Made by a program: the position numbers and the translations under genes. The notes under the pieces were generated by a model. That model did not search any database. It saw nothing but the letters and a program-made list of their open reading frames with translations, and was not told the origin of the DNA. From JBLHGU01 sp047615875 (GTDB lineage Bacteria > Pseudomonadota > Gammaproteobacteria > Arenicellales > CAJQKF01): a stretch of DNA of 26,983 bases. Shown piece by piece: positions 9,133-17,435 of this stretch. Every line of letters begins with the position of its first letter. Position 1 is the stretch's first letter. The DNA is taken from NCBI GenBank assembly GCA_047615875.1, contig JBLHGU010000055.1:1-26983 (forward strand), given 5' to 3'.

Positions 9133-11100
9133 TCAAATACCCCATCCAGCTTTCAAACCTTCAAGTACAGCCTCTTCGGCTGTACGCGGTGAGACACAAT
9201 CGCCAATACCGATAACCGTAAGTGATTTGACTGCTGCCAGTTCGTCCAGTAGTGTTGCACGAGGCTCATGACCCTGGGCGAGAATTAACGTATCGACATT
9301 CTCCTGAATCATCGCTTCTTCGCTTGCAGTATGTTGAAGATAGACACTATCTGCATCGGCACCGTAAAGTCTGGCATAGGGAATAATTTCTACACCAAGC
9401 TTGTGTAACTTACCGGCCGCCTCATCGCGTACGTAGTAGGGCAGCGATTCACCGGCACAAAGGCCATTTACGGCAAGGCGAACATGGCTACCTTCTGTTG
9501 CCAACCGCTCAGCAAGGCCAACGCCAATCCAGTCGCAGCGCCAGTCAGCGATAACAACGGAAGCACCGACTTTCTCCTCGTTTCGCAGTACTTGCCATGG
9601 GTCCAGAACATGAGGATTATTTTCAAGCATTAGCCCGTGGGGCCAGAGTGGCTTTGCACCAGTAGCTACTATTACAACATCAGCACTTTCTGCACTCACG
9701 ATATCCGCATTCAGAGTTGTATCGAGTCGAACTTCTACACCGGCTAGTTCAATTTCCCGGGATAGATTTGTTGCAAGCCCACCGAATTCAGATCTTCCTG
9801 GCAATAGTTGTGCCAGCAATACCTGGCCACCGAGATAGTGTTCACTCTCGAACAGAGTCACCTGATGACCACGCTTTGCAGCAACCACCGCCGCTTTCAT
9901 ACCGGCGGGACCGCCCCCGGCGACGAGAACTCGTTTAGGGCTATTGGTTGGGATGAGTGTTCCATAGGTCAACTCACGCCCCGTCTCAGGGTGCTGAATG
10001 CAGGAAATCGGATAACCTCTATGGAAATGGTGAATGCAGGCCTGGTTACAGGCGATACATGCTCGAATGTCATCAGTGTGACCAGCTTGTGCTTTTTGTG
10101 GCATCAATGGGTCGGCAATCAGTGCGCGGGTCATGCCACATAAGTCGGCCTTACCAGAAGCAATTATTTGTTCTGCAATTTGTGGTTGATTAATTCGTCC
10201 TGCTACTAAAACCGGGATATTGATTTCCTTCTTAAGCTCATTACAAAAGGGGGTGGTATATCCAGGGCTTTTGGACATAGGTGGTACGATATGAATTGCG
10301 CCGCCGGTGCTTGCTGACGAGCCAGCTACAATGCTGACATAGTCAATTTTTGATTCGACTGCCTTGATTATAGCCATCGAAACATCGTCAGTCAGTCCAT
10401 GGGAATCTTTCTCATCATGACTGATACGTAGTCCCAGAGAGAAAGAGGCTTTCGTGGTTTTGCGCACCTCGGAAATAACTTCTGACAAGAACCTTAAGCG
10501 GTTATCGAATGTTCCGCCATATTGGTCGGTACGCCGATTAACGCCCTCTGCAAGAAACTGAGCCGGCAGGTAGCCGTGGCTTGCAACAATCTCGACACCA
10601 TCCGCACCGGAGCGCTCCATCCGTTCGGCGGCAGCACCATAGCAAGTGACGAATTCTTCGATCATCTCGGTTGTCATTGCTCGCGGAATGGTATGGAATC
10701 GCTCTGCAGGCGAAACAGACGGAGCATAGGCTACCGGTAGTGAACCATCATCACCGGTCATTATTTCACGGCCGGGATGAAAGATTTGCACGAACAGCTT
10801 ACAACCGTGCTTGTGCACTGTATCAGCCAGCTTCGTGAATCCCGGTATAACGCTGTCATCATGGGCCATTAATTCGTGGGCCGTTAAACGAGCAGAGTCG
10901 TGGATACCTGCGATTTGCACAATGATCAGGCCCGCTCCGCCGCGTGCGCGGGCTTCATGGTATGCAATCAATCGGTCATTGATACCGCCGTCGGTGATCA
11001 TCGCTGTATCGTGGCCAGTTGATACGATACGGTTCTTTACCGTAACTGTTCCAATGTTTAGTTGGGAAAACAGATTGGGGAATGTAACGTTAGTGGTCAT
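9133..11100 (-). CDS. 2,4-dienoyl-CoA reductase-like FMN/FAD/Fe-S oxidoreductase
   Basis: A 655-residue fusion of an old-yellow-enzyme TIM barrel (FMN), a 4Fe-4S motif and a FAD/NAD(P) disulfide-reductase-like module. The barrel opens with VKNRIVSTGHD and carries HGYLPAQFLAEGVNRRTDQ near residue 175. Cluster cysteines are 348, 351, 355 and 367 with C-x2-C-x3-C-x11-C spacing, as in FadH. The FAD loop VAGGGPAGMKAA is near 395-400 and the closing GIGDCVSPRTAEEAV is near the end. The same architecture serves 2,4-dienoyl-CoA reductase, trimethylamine and histamine dehydrogenases, and stachydrine/dimethylglycine demethylases. It could therefore reduce an unsaturated acyl-CoA or demethylate an amine. 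Neighbouring CoA enzymes favour the former and the nearby methylamine-type genes leave the latter open. It starts 24 bases after the acyl-CoA synthetase stop. Confidence 0.85.
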   Translation of the reverse strand: MTTNVTFPNLFSQLNIGTVTVKNRIVSTGHDTAMITDGGINDRLIAYHEARARGGAGLIIVQIAGIHDSARLTAHELMAHDDSVIPGFTKLADTVHKHGCKLFVQIFHPGREIMTGDDGSLPVAYAPSVSPAERFHTIPRAMTTEMIEEFVTCYGAAAERMERSGADGVEIVASHGYLPAQFLAEGVNRRTDQYGGTFDNRLRFLSEVISEVRKTTKASFSLGLRISHDEKDSHGLTDDVSMAIIKAVESKIDYVSIVAGSSASTGGAIHIVPPMSKSPGYTTPFCNELKKEINIPVLVAGRINQPQIAEQIIASGKADLCGMTRALIADPLMPQKAQAGHTDDIRACIACNQACIHHFHRGYPISCIQHPETGRELTYGTLIPTNSPKRVLVAGGGPAGMKAAVVAAKRGHQVTLFESEHYLGGQVLLAQLLPGRSEFGGLATNLSREIELAGVEVRLDTTLNADIVSAESADVVIVATGAKPLWPHGLMLENNPHVLDPWQVLRNEEKVGASVVIADWRCDWIGVGLAERLATEGSHVRLAVNGLCAGESLPYYVRDEAAGKLHKLGVEIIPYARLYGADADSVYLQHTASEEAMIQENVDTLILAQGHEPRATLLDELAAVKSLTVIGIGDCVSPRTAEEAVLEGLKAGWGI

Positions 11101-11124
11101 TGTCTCTTACTTGTTCCGTCTAGA

Positions 11125-13191
11125 TTATTTTTGCAAGCCAGCGTTTGCAACGATTAACGCATCAACTGCAATTGCGCCGGTCTCAGTGATTATTATGGGA
11201 TTGATGTCTATCTCCACAACGTGTTCCATTAACGAGGCGCAGGCATAGGAGAAACTGCTCAGTGCCAGGGCGGCTGCGGCCATATCTCGAGGGCTTTCTC
11301 CACGTGCGCCATCGATGAGTTTAGCCACGGCTAGTTTTCTAATCATATCTTCAGCCTTTTCTGGTCCAAAAGGCGCGCGGGCGAATTCACGCTCGTTAAA
11401 AAACTCCACCAGTATACCGCCTGCAGATACCATGACCAACGGCCCAAAGTCTGCATCTATTACACAGCCAAAAGCCAACTCAATGCCTTTTGCAGATTGT
11501 TGTTGCAGAATTACTTGCGCACCTATTCTCGTGGACATTTCAATATAGGCATCTTGCAACGATGTGAAATTCATTAGATTTAATACAACGCCGCCTTGAT
11601 CGCTCTTGTGGTCTTTGCCCGGCTCTGCGGTTTTCAATACGAGGGGAAATCCTAACTCTTTAGCAGCCAAATTTACGGCACGCATATCAACGCAAACTCG
11701 GCTTTGTGCGACCGGCACCTGGTATTCCGACAATAATTGTAAACTTGCGGCTTCCCCTGAAAAATTTCCTGGGAATAGCTTCAAAGGTGTAATGTGGGTT
11801 GGTCGCTGCGGCATAATGTTTCGCTGGTTGGCCCAGTTTTGCAGATGACGGATAGCACTCATAGTAATATCCGCGCCGTTCAGGCAGGGTATGCCCAGAT
11901 CAGCAAGATGACTGCCTATCTCACGATTATTGGTTTGCCCAAAACTGGTATAGCAGAAAACGGGTTTTTCAGTGCGACTGGCCAAACTTTTTGCCAGATC
12001 GGACAAGGCTTTATCATATACATAGTCATCGCGCATATCTGCTTCGAATCCTAGCATCGATACTTCTTCTGCATCAGCAAGAGTTTGTAGCCCGTTATCA
12101 AATACTTTTGGAAAGTTATCTGTTAATGCCGCAGCGCAGTCGAGTGGGTTTGACGGAACAAGCTCAGGTGGCAATAGGTTGCGCAACTTAAAGATTGTTT
12201 GATCACTTAACTGTGCAAGCGGAGTATTCGATTCTACTGCTATATCCAGGAGCATCTCACGCAAACCACCGCTATCGGTTACCAGTCCTGCGCCGCCTGA
12301 TCCCGGAATACGTCCACTCGAAAATAAAAGTGCGGAATTCATAAGCTCGTCAACAGTGTTAACAGAAATAGCGCCACATTCCGAAAAAACCGTTTCATAA
12401 GCGGTATGACTACCTACTAGTGCACCAGTATGGGAACGTGCCAGCCGGGCACTGTGTTCAGTTCGACCGACCTTGCAAATTACTACAGGCACTCCGGCGT
12501 CGCGTGCTGTGCACAAACTTTCCACCAGTCCTTCAGGGTTTCGTGCTGTTTCCATAAAAACGGCAATAATATTAGTGGTATTGCGGTTTGCTGCATAGGT
12601 GATGTATTCATCCACAGTAGCGCCGATCTCTTGCCCCGGTGAGACCATTAAGTCGAAACGAAAGCGCGGGTCATTCATGCCCAGAACTGTAAATACACTG
12701 CCCGAATGTGCTATTAGAGAAATGCTACCGGGCTTCATGTGATCAGCGGGATAGAAACTAGCGACTGCACCTGTATGGTTATTAAGAAACCCCATGCCTG
12801 CGCCACCACATATTGGCAGATTTGCTTCTCGTGCAATATCTTTCAGTCGTTGTAGTATCGTGACACCGTTTTCTGTTTCTCCATAACAGGCGTCGAAGAT
12901 TACTGCGGACTTTGCGCCAATGTCTATTGCATCGAGTAATGCACGTTCCAGATTTCTTGCAGCAATTCCGAGAACAGCTACATCTGGTGGCTGATCCAGA
13001 TCGCTTATAGAGGGGACCGCTTCGTGGCCGAGAATATTTCCACCGCGCGGATTAATGAAATTGATGGTGCCGTTGTAGTTATTAGAGATTGCTGATGTGG
13101 CTAGCTCTGATCCAAAGGATCCGGGTCGAGCTGATGCCCCAACAATGGCCATCGAACGCGCTTCAAACATGGCATCAAGACGGTGTGTCAT
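11125..13191 (-). CDS. ADP-forming acyl-CoA synthetase-like protein (fused alpha-beta type)
   Basis: 688 residues from ATG 13191. An in-frame start at 13257 would overlap the upstream gene by 62 bases and add residues unlike the family, so it is rejected. Order of domains: CoA-binding Rossmann domain (SMAIVGASARPGSFG, NPRGG), succinyl-CoA-ligase-like domains with the phospho-histidine loop SHTGALVGS (His254), and a C-terminal ATP-grasp domain (FPLVLKTA, EIDINPI). Such enzymes interconvert acyl-CoA plus ADP plus phosphate with acid plus CoA plus ATP, either harvesting ATP from a thioester or activating an acid. It starts four bases after the hydratase stop, implying translational coupling. It complements the AMP-forming ligase at 2578-4140, so the block encodes two different ways to make or break a CoA thioester. 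Confidence 0.88.
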   Translation of the reverse strand: MTHRLDAMFEARSMAIVGASARPGSFGSELATSAISNNYNGTINFINPRGGNILGHEAVPSISDLDQPPDVAVLGIAARNLERALLDAIDIGAKSAVIFDACYGETENGVTILQRLKDIAREANLPICGGAGMGFLNNHTGAVASFYPADHMKPGSISLIAHSGSVFTVLGMNDPRFRFDLMVSPGQEIGATVDEYITYAANRNTTNIIAVFMETARNPEGLVESLCTARDAGVPVVICKVGRTEHSARLARSHTGALVGSHTAYETVFSECGAISVNTVDELMNSALLFSSGRIPGSGGAGLVTDSGGLREMLLDIAVESNTPLAQLSDQTIFKLRNLLPPELVPSNPLDCAAALTDNFPKVFDNGLQTLADAEEVSMLGFEADMRDDYVYDKALSDLAKSLASRTEKPVFCYTSFGQTNNREIGSHLADLGIPCLNGADITMSAIRHLQNWANQRNIMPQRPTHITPLKLFPGNFSGEAASLQLLSEYQVPVAQSRVCVDMRAVNLAAKELGFPLVLKTAEPGKDHKSDQGGVVLNLMNFTSLQDAYIEMSTRIGAQVILQQQSAKGIELAFGCVIDADFGPLVMVSAGGILVEFFNEREFARAPFGPEKAEDMIRKLAVAKLIDGARGESPRDMAAAALALSSFSYACASLMEHVVEIDINPIIITETGAIAVDALIVANAGLQK

Positions 13192-13195
13192 GTGA

Positions 13196-14011
13196 CTAAC
13201 CCGTGAATTTAGGGTCGCGCTTCTCGACAAAAGCCACAGAACCTTCGGTAAAGTCATCGGATTGAATCATTCGCTCGTAAGTCGGCAGATCACTCTTGCC
13301 AATCCAGGCGCGGTGCGTTACAGCGTGACCTTCTTCCACCGAGCAATGACTATACTTGCGCATGTATTCTTTAAGGGCGCCCATTACTAATGGTGCGCCA
13401 TTAGCAATGGTATCTGTAACACTACGAGCATGGCCTAGTAGTTGATCAACCGGCACAACATCGCGCACCAAGCCCCAGTGTTTGGCCTCGTCAGCGAACA
13501 TTTTTCGGCCAGTCATGATCAGGTCTATGGCAACATTAAACGGGATGCGATGGTGCAACTTCTGAACGGCGCCTGCATCAGGCAAGAAGCCCCGTTGTGC
13601 CTCTGGCAACCAGAAATAGGCATCCTCGGAACACACAATAATATCGGCACCCAGTGCGAGCTCAAAGCCACCGCCAATCGCCGCGCCAGAGATTGCAGCA
13701 ACGATGGGTTTGCTAAGATCAAAGTACTCTGGAAGACCGCCAAGTCCGCCGGGCCCAAGATCAAAGCCATTCTCCTCATCAGTACCTTCACCTGCAGCGA
13801 ATGCCTTTAAATCCCAACCTGCTGAAAAAATATTCTTCTCATTTCCCTGGCTATATAACAAGCCGACCAATAAATTCGAGTCGTCATTAAGAGTCTTAAA
13901 CGCCGCAAACATTTCTCGACTCAAAGAAAGATTGATAGCGTTGACCGGGGGACGAGACATCGCCACCTCCAGTACAGGTCCCCGGGTGGAGACTTGCAAT
14001 TGATCTGACAT
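13196..14011 (-). CDS. caiD: CaiD-like crotonobetainyl-CoA hydratase / enoyl-CoA hydratase
   Basis: A 271-residue crotonase. Oxyanion-hole segments are FSAGWDLKA (63-70) and GAAIGGGFELAL (109-120). Glu117 and Glu137 (LPEAQRG) stand where the catalytic glutamates of CaiD are. The signatures GWDLKA-x-A-x-GE, FDLGPGGLGGL, WGLV and the ending EKRDPKFTG match E. coli carnitinyl-CoA dehydratase closely from end to end, which is why I use the symbol. True carnitine chemistry is not proven, because this branch also contains hydratases for other enoyl-CoAs. It is the first gene of the minus-strand operon. ATG 14011 is preceded by AAGAGG with about six bases spacing. The CaiC-like ligase 9 kb away would supply its thioester substrate. 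Confidence 0.8.
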   Translation of the reverse strand: MSDQLQVSTRGPVLEVAMSRPPVNAINLSLSREMFAAFKTLNDDSNLLVGLLYSQGNEKNIFSAGWDLKAFAAGEGTDEENGFDLGPGGLGGLPEYFDLSKPIVAAISGAAIGGGFELALGADIIVCSEDAYFWLPEAQRGFLPDAGAVQKLHHRIPFNVAIDLIMTGRKMFADEAKHWGLVRDVVPVDQLLGHARSVTDTIANGAPLVMGALKEYMRKYSHCSVEEGHAVTHRAWIGKSDLPTYERMIQSDDFTEGSVAFVEKRDPKFTG

Positions 14012-14445
14012 TTCTGGCCTCTTGTTTATTGGCTATGTGGCAGGGGTAACAAATAACTTTAGTAAAACCTACCTATAATTAGACCCCAATTACTACAATA
14101 CAGGGACAGATAGTATCTAATGCACGGCCAGATGGATGTAACCGTGCACATGGTATTTTCGGAATAACTTAACTTTCTGAATCACAATATCATGGAGCAC
14201 ACAGCCCATCACATTTACCTGAAAGTTCCCCTGTATCGATTAACCTCGGCCCAACAAGCGCTTTCCCAAGATTTGGGCAAACAGCTTTTAGCTGACAAAT
14301 TTTCCTTTCCATTGCTCCTAAAATTTATGCGACAGTGCAAGCCATACGATTATGAGCCCAATCGTTGACTTCAGTTTAAAGGAGAAAATCGGTGGGGGTT
14401 TCGGTAACGATATTTGTTTATTTTTTAAAAATTAGTTTAGTGTTA
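14012..14445. other. Gene-free stretch upstream of the catabolic operon
   Basis: This gap should hold the promoter of the minus-strand operon that starts at 14011, but I see no convincing -35/-10 pair. A 58-codon plus-strand frame (14192-14368) has no ribosome site and no recognisable motif, and I do not call it. The last part is very AT-rich and abuts the decayed end of the SAM-cyclase pseudogene. Confidence 0.4.
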
Positions 14446-15452
14446 TTACGGTAAGATTTTACCTATCAGAAAAACCGGATCAAACTCTCTACCAATGACC
14501 GCACCAAACTGGGCGGTCTGTTTGATTTTGGGTGAGTTTTCTCATCTTAAAATAAGTGCATCGTGCAGTCTGATTGGAACACCGATCTTTTCCATCGGTT
14601 TAACTATGACATATTCACCGTCCTGTTCTTCAAGTTTGCCCGTGCTTAAAATGCTTCAGGCTAATTCTTCTACAAGTATCGGTATACCATCAGCCTTTTC
14701 CGTTATTTGCTTGACCAGCTTATCGGGTAGCGACTTGCCCTGGGTGACGCCATTGATAATCTCTTTCACAAGGTGTCGGGTTTTTTCTGCGATAATAATT
14801 TCGTTGACTGCAGCAGCGCCTTCAAGTCATGCTGCAAGATTCGGTGTTTCACCGGTGACCGTGTGTTCCTGGGATACCCCGCCGCCGATTAAGTGACCTA
14901 TAACAAAATGACCTGATGCATTGCTAACCCGCGTGTTCAGTTTTCCCCAATATTTAAATTGAGTTTCGCAACAGCTTTGCGCATGGCAAGAGCAAAGCGA
15001 ACGGCGCATTCGGCGTCGTCCTCATGGGCTATAGGGTAGCCAAAATAAATCATTGCTCCATCATCCAAAAATTTGGCGATATGGCCGCCAAATCCTCCCA
15101 CTACTTGAGCCACAGTTTCGTGATAGGTGGAAAGAATAGTTCTTAAATCTTCTGGTTCATGACGCTCAGACATTGCGGTTGAACCAACCAGGTCACAAAA
15201 ACCTATAGTTAAGTGTCTTCGCTTTCCGTCCAGATCTCCAGAGGTTAAGGCTACTAGTTGGGCTATTTCTGCGTCGGATGGAGCATCAGAAGACGTAGTA
15301 GTGTCACCAGGCATATGTTTCTCAATAGCCTTTAAAAGTTTCTTCCTATGGCCTAGCGATAAGCCTAATTCCTTGAGGTCGTCGCTATCGAGATCGATAA
15401 ACGTATTCTCATCAATATCATTTTCGAAAAATAGATCTGGATGAATTGACAA
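14446..15452 (-). pseudogene. Decayed SAM-domain nucleotide cyclase / AAA ATPase
   Basis: The readable front (15452 to 14937) has a SAM domain (DSDDLKELGLSLGHRKKLL) and the first part of a class III cyclase: TIGFCDLVGSTAMSERH with the first metal Asp, then KFLDDGAMIYFGYP with the second. After a frameshift near 14935 the text continues NASGHFVIGHLIGGGVSQEH, then TGETPNLAA. TGA replaces the next Arg codon of the usual AARL. In the same frame follow EIIIAEKTRHLV, then directly QGKSLPDKLVKQITEKADGI and PILVEELA. These belong well beyond the missing P-loop half of the ATPase domain. Two more stops (TGA) break the text before GAVIGREFDP, and it ends at TAA 14446. The C-terminal TPR part is gone. 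At least one frameshift, three stops and one large deletion make this a clear relic, undetectable from open frames alone. Confidence 0.85.
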
Positions 15453-15868
15453 CTCAACATCGCCTAATATTCTTCTATTAACTTCATTTATTGGCCATTA
15501 TCTAGAAATGGAAACGAGAAGGTATTTTTAACAGCAGGCCAGAATGCTCTTCCCTGCGAAGACTCCCATAGTATTTTAAAGTATATATGGTGAGTACCTG
15601 ATTTAGTAAAGAGATTGAGAGGTTAGAAACTCTATGTCAATGACAAAATTATTTTGCTGCAAGCTGATGATATGAGTCGTCTCAGCTTTAAAGATCAAGA
15701 TGGGTTCTTGAAGAAATAAAGTGGTGATTTGGACGAACTTACTTTTGGCACAAAAAATAAGTACTTTTCAGGGGAGATTCAGTTAACTTACCTTAGACTA
15801 GGGTTGACAGAAATACCACTATAATTCCTGATGTCGTGGATATTTACACTTCTTAAGGTATTTAATAG
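15453..15868. other. Intergenic stretch with a possible decayed frame
   Basis: No intact gene is present. On the plus strand a frame from 15627 to 15824, interrupted once by TAA (15717-15719), gives amino-acid text with a protein-like composition (IILLQADDMSRLSFKDQD, then FGTKNKYFSGEIQLTYL). I cannot assign a family, so it may be a relic or chance. The region upstream of the next gene has AAGG ten bases before ATG 15869. The AAGG is the only regulatory feature I would support. Confidence 0.3.
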
Positions 15869-16216
15869 ATGAAAAAACTAGTTACTGTACTGATCGGCAC
15901 CGGTTTGTTAACCATCGGGTTTTATATGGGCAATTTAGTAGAACAAAGAGAGTCACAGCAAGATATAAGAATGGTGGACTTTATAATAAGCTCTGGTCAG
16001 TTTGATCATAAACTGAATGTTTTAGAGCTATTGCAGAGTGGACAGATTCCTGAGGCATCAAATTATTTACTAGCTAGTGTGAGAATCGACTTTTCCGCCT
16101 TGGAAACCTGTGGGCAGCGTCAGTTAGAATGTGATCCGGAGACGGTTGATGTGTATCTTGAGTCAAAGAAAAAGTTGGATGCTTTTACAAGTGACCATGA
16201 AAAGAACAATGGCTAA
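15869..16216 (+). CDS. Small membrane-anchored protein of unknown function
   Basis: 115 residues. An N-terminal hydrophobic segment (LVTVLIGTGLLTIGFYMG, about 4-21) preceded by two lysines looks like a single signal anchor, placing the rest on the outer face of the inner membrane. The remainder is soluble and mildly helical, with one pair of cysteines (C81, C88) that could form a disulfide in the periplasm. I recognise no family. It stands alone with its own ribosome site, 97 bases ahead of the racemase-like gene. Its last 23 codons and about 60 bases beyond are duplicated, in diverged form, at 22964-23092, so it belongs to a family with at least one broken sibling in this window. Confidence 0.65.
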   Translation: MKKLVTVLIGTGLLTIGFYMGNLVEQRESQQDIRMVDFIISSGQFDHKLNVLELLQSGQIPEASNYLLASVRIDFSALETCGQRQLECDPETVDVYLESKKKLDAFTSDHEKNNG

Positions 16217-16273
16217 TCCGCAAGTGGTTTGACTTGAATATTCCTAAATTGCCGATTGCATGGCACTATGTAA
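16145..16273 (+). repeat. Diverged direct repeat, copy 1 (3' end of small-protein gene plus flank)
   Basis: Aligns without gaps over 129 bases to 22964-23092, with about 24 mismatches counted by eye. The match covers the last 23 codons of the small gene, its stop and about 57 bases of downstream sequence. In the coding part many mismatches are third-position changes, suggesting both copies were once under protein-level selection. Confidence 0.75.
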
Positions 16274-16313
16274 CGTCCAGATTTACTGGCGCTGGGCGCC
16301 CTAGGACTAGCAC

Positions 16314-17432
16314 ATGAAGCAACACACATCACTATCCATAGAACTCGATATTCAATCGCTTAAGTCGAATCTTGCTGTACTACGTGGTCTGTGCACCCAT
16401 AACCAGCTTTTCATTGCATCCGTCAAAGGCAATGCGTATGGTCTTGGTGCCATACAGATTGCACCGCTTCTAGAGCAGTGTGGAATCGAAATGTTGGCCA
16501 CAGGAAATCTACAGGAGGCTCGTGCAATTAGACAAAATGGCGTCAAGCTGCCCATACTAATGTTTGCATTTGGCACTGCTGCTGAGTCTTCTGCTGCCGC
16601 TATGGAAGGTTTTATTCCCACGATAACTGATTTTGATACTGCCGAATTGGTATCAAGATCTGTCGATAAGACAGTAGAAATTTATATTAAGGTAGATGCG
16701 GGACTGGGTAGGTTGGGTATTCCATTGGCTGTTGCACAGGACACCATTGTAAAAATATGTTCTCTTGATAATATCCAGGTCGGCGGTATTTATACCCATG
16801 TACCATTTGCTGATAAATCAGGCCGTCAGTGGTCAGTAGCTCGACTGGTCGATTTCCAGAATTTGCTAGACAGTTTGTCTACCATCGGTATACGACCCAA
16901 TGTCACACAAGCCATGGCCAGTAGTTGTGTGGTGGCTGGCCTAAACGATGACTGCAACGCCGTGTGTGTAGGTCATGCGATGTATGGGTTGTCGCCATAT
17001 GGCTATGATGATGTGGGCGATATGACAATGTTCCAGCCAGTATTGAAAGCGCTGCATACCAGATTGATTCATGTCGGCAATCATCAACCCGGAGACGATC
17101 TGATTATCGCTGGACAATACAATATTGCCCGACCCAGAAAATTGGGCATATTACCTATAGGAATGTCCCATGGCGTACCAGGCGCCTCTAGTGGAGGCGA
17201 GTTCCATGTGCTAATACGTGGACACCGTGCACCGGTAGTATCCGTCTCCCTTGAGCATACAACAATCGATCTGGATGGAATAAGTCGGTGTTCTCCAGGA
17301 GATATTGTTTACCTGGTCGGCAGTAGTGAAGATCAGTCTATTAGCCTTAATGAACTGGCTCTTAGTTGGAACATTTCGCCGCTGGAAACTATGATGCGAC
17401 TATCAGAAAGTACTGACAAACAGGTTATATAA
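16314..17432 (+). CDS. Alanine-racemase-fold PLP protein lacking the catalytic tyrosine
   Basis: 372 residues with the fold-type III layout of Alr. The N-terminal barrel carries the PLP lysine in VKGNAYGLG (Lys38). KVDAGLGRLGI (127-136) supplies the conserved Arg, and IYTHVPFADKSG (159-170) and GHAMYGLSPYG follow. The C-terminal beta domain is also present. Where Alr has GY-x-DGYPR, whose Tyr is the second catalytic base, this protein has PIGMSHGVPG, with Met284 in the tyrosine position. The lid motif MDQ-like region reads SLEHTTIDL. A normal two-base alanine racemase mechanism is therefore doubtful. A changed substrate, one-sided proton transfer or a decarboxylase/lyase role are possible. 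AGGA lies seven bases before ATG 16314. The dioxygenase gene follows after only three bases, so the two are co-translated. Confidence 0.8.
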   Translation: MKQHTSLSIELDIQSLKSNLAVLRGLCTHNQLFIASVKGNAYGLGAIQIAPLLEQCGIEMLATGNLQEARAIRQNGVKLPILMFAFGTAAESSAAAMEGFIPTITDFDTAELVSRSVDKTVEIYIKVDAGLGRLGIPLAVAQDTIVKICSLDNIQVGGIYTHVPFADKSGRQWSVARLVDFQNLLDSLSTIGIRPNVTQAMASSCVVAGLNDDCNAVCVGHAMYGLSPYGYDDVGDMTMFQPVLKALHTRLIHVGNHQPGDDLIIAGQYNIARPRKLGILPIGMSHGVPGASSGGEFHVLIRGHRAPVVSVSLEHTTIDLDGISRCSPGDIVYLVGSSEDQSISLNELALSWNISPLETMMRLSESTDKQVI

Positions 17433-17435
17433 ACC

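Noticed and set aside
13192..13257. Upstream start for the ADP-forming synthetase gene
   Set aside because: It would overlap the hydratase gene, and the added residues are unlike the family; ATG 13191 fits the CoA-binding domain start.
14192..14368. 58-codon plus-strand frame
   Set aside because: No ribosome site, no recognisable motif, and it lies in an otherwise gene-free stretch.
14446..14860. UGA codons in the SAM-cyclase relic as further selenocysteine sites
   Set aside because: The first replaces a conserved Arg, there is no nearby Cys or redox motif, and a large deletion and frameshift accompany them.
14495..14896. Plus-strand open frame of 133 codons
   Set aside because: The opposite strand holds the ordered SAM-cyclase-ATPase relic, and the plus-strand text has no family features.
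15804..15825. TTGACA and TATAAT before the small membrane protein gene
   Set aside because: The hexamers match consensus but are only 10 bases apart, far from the 16-18 a sigma-70 promoter needs.
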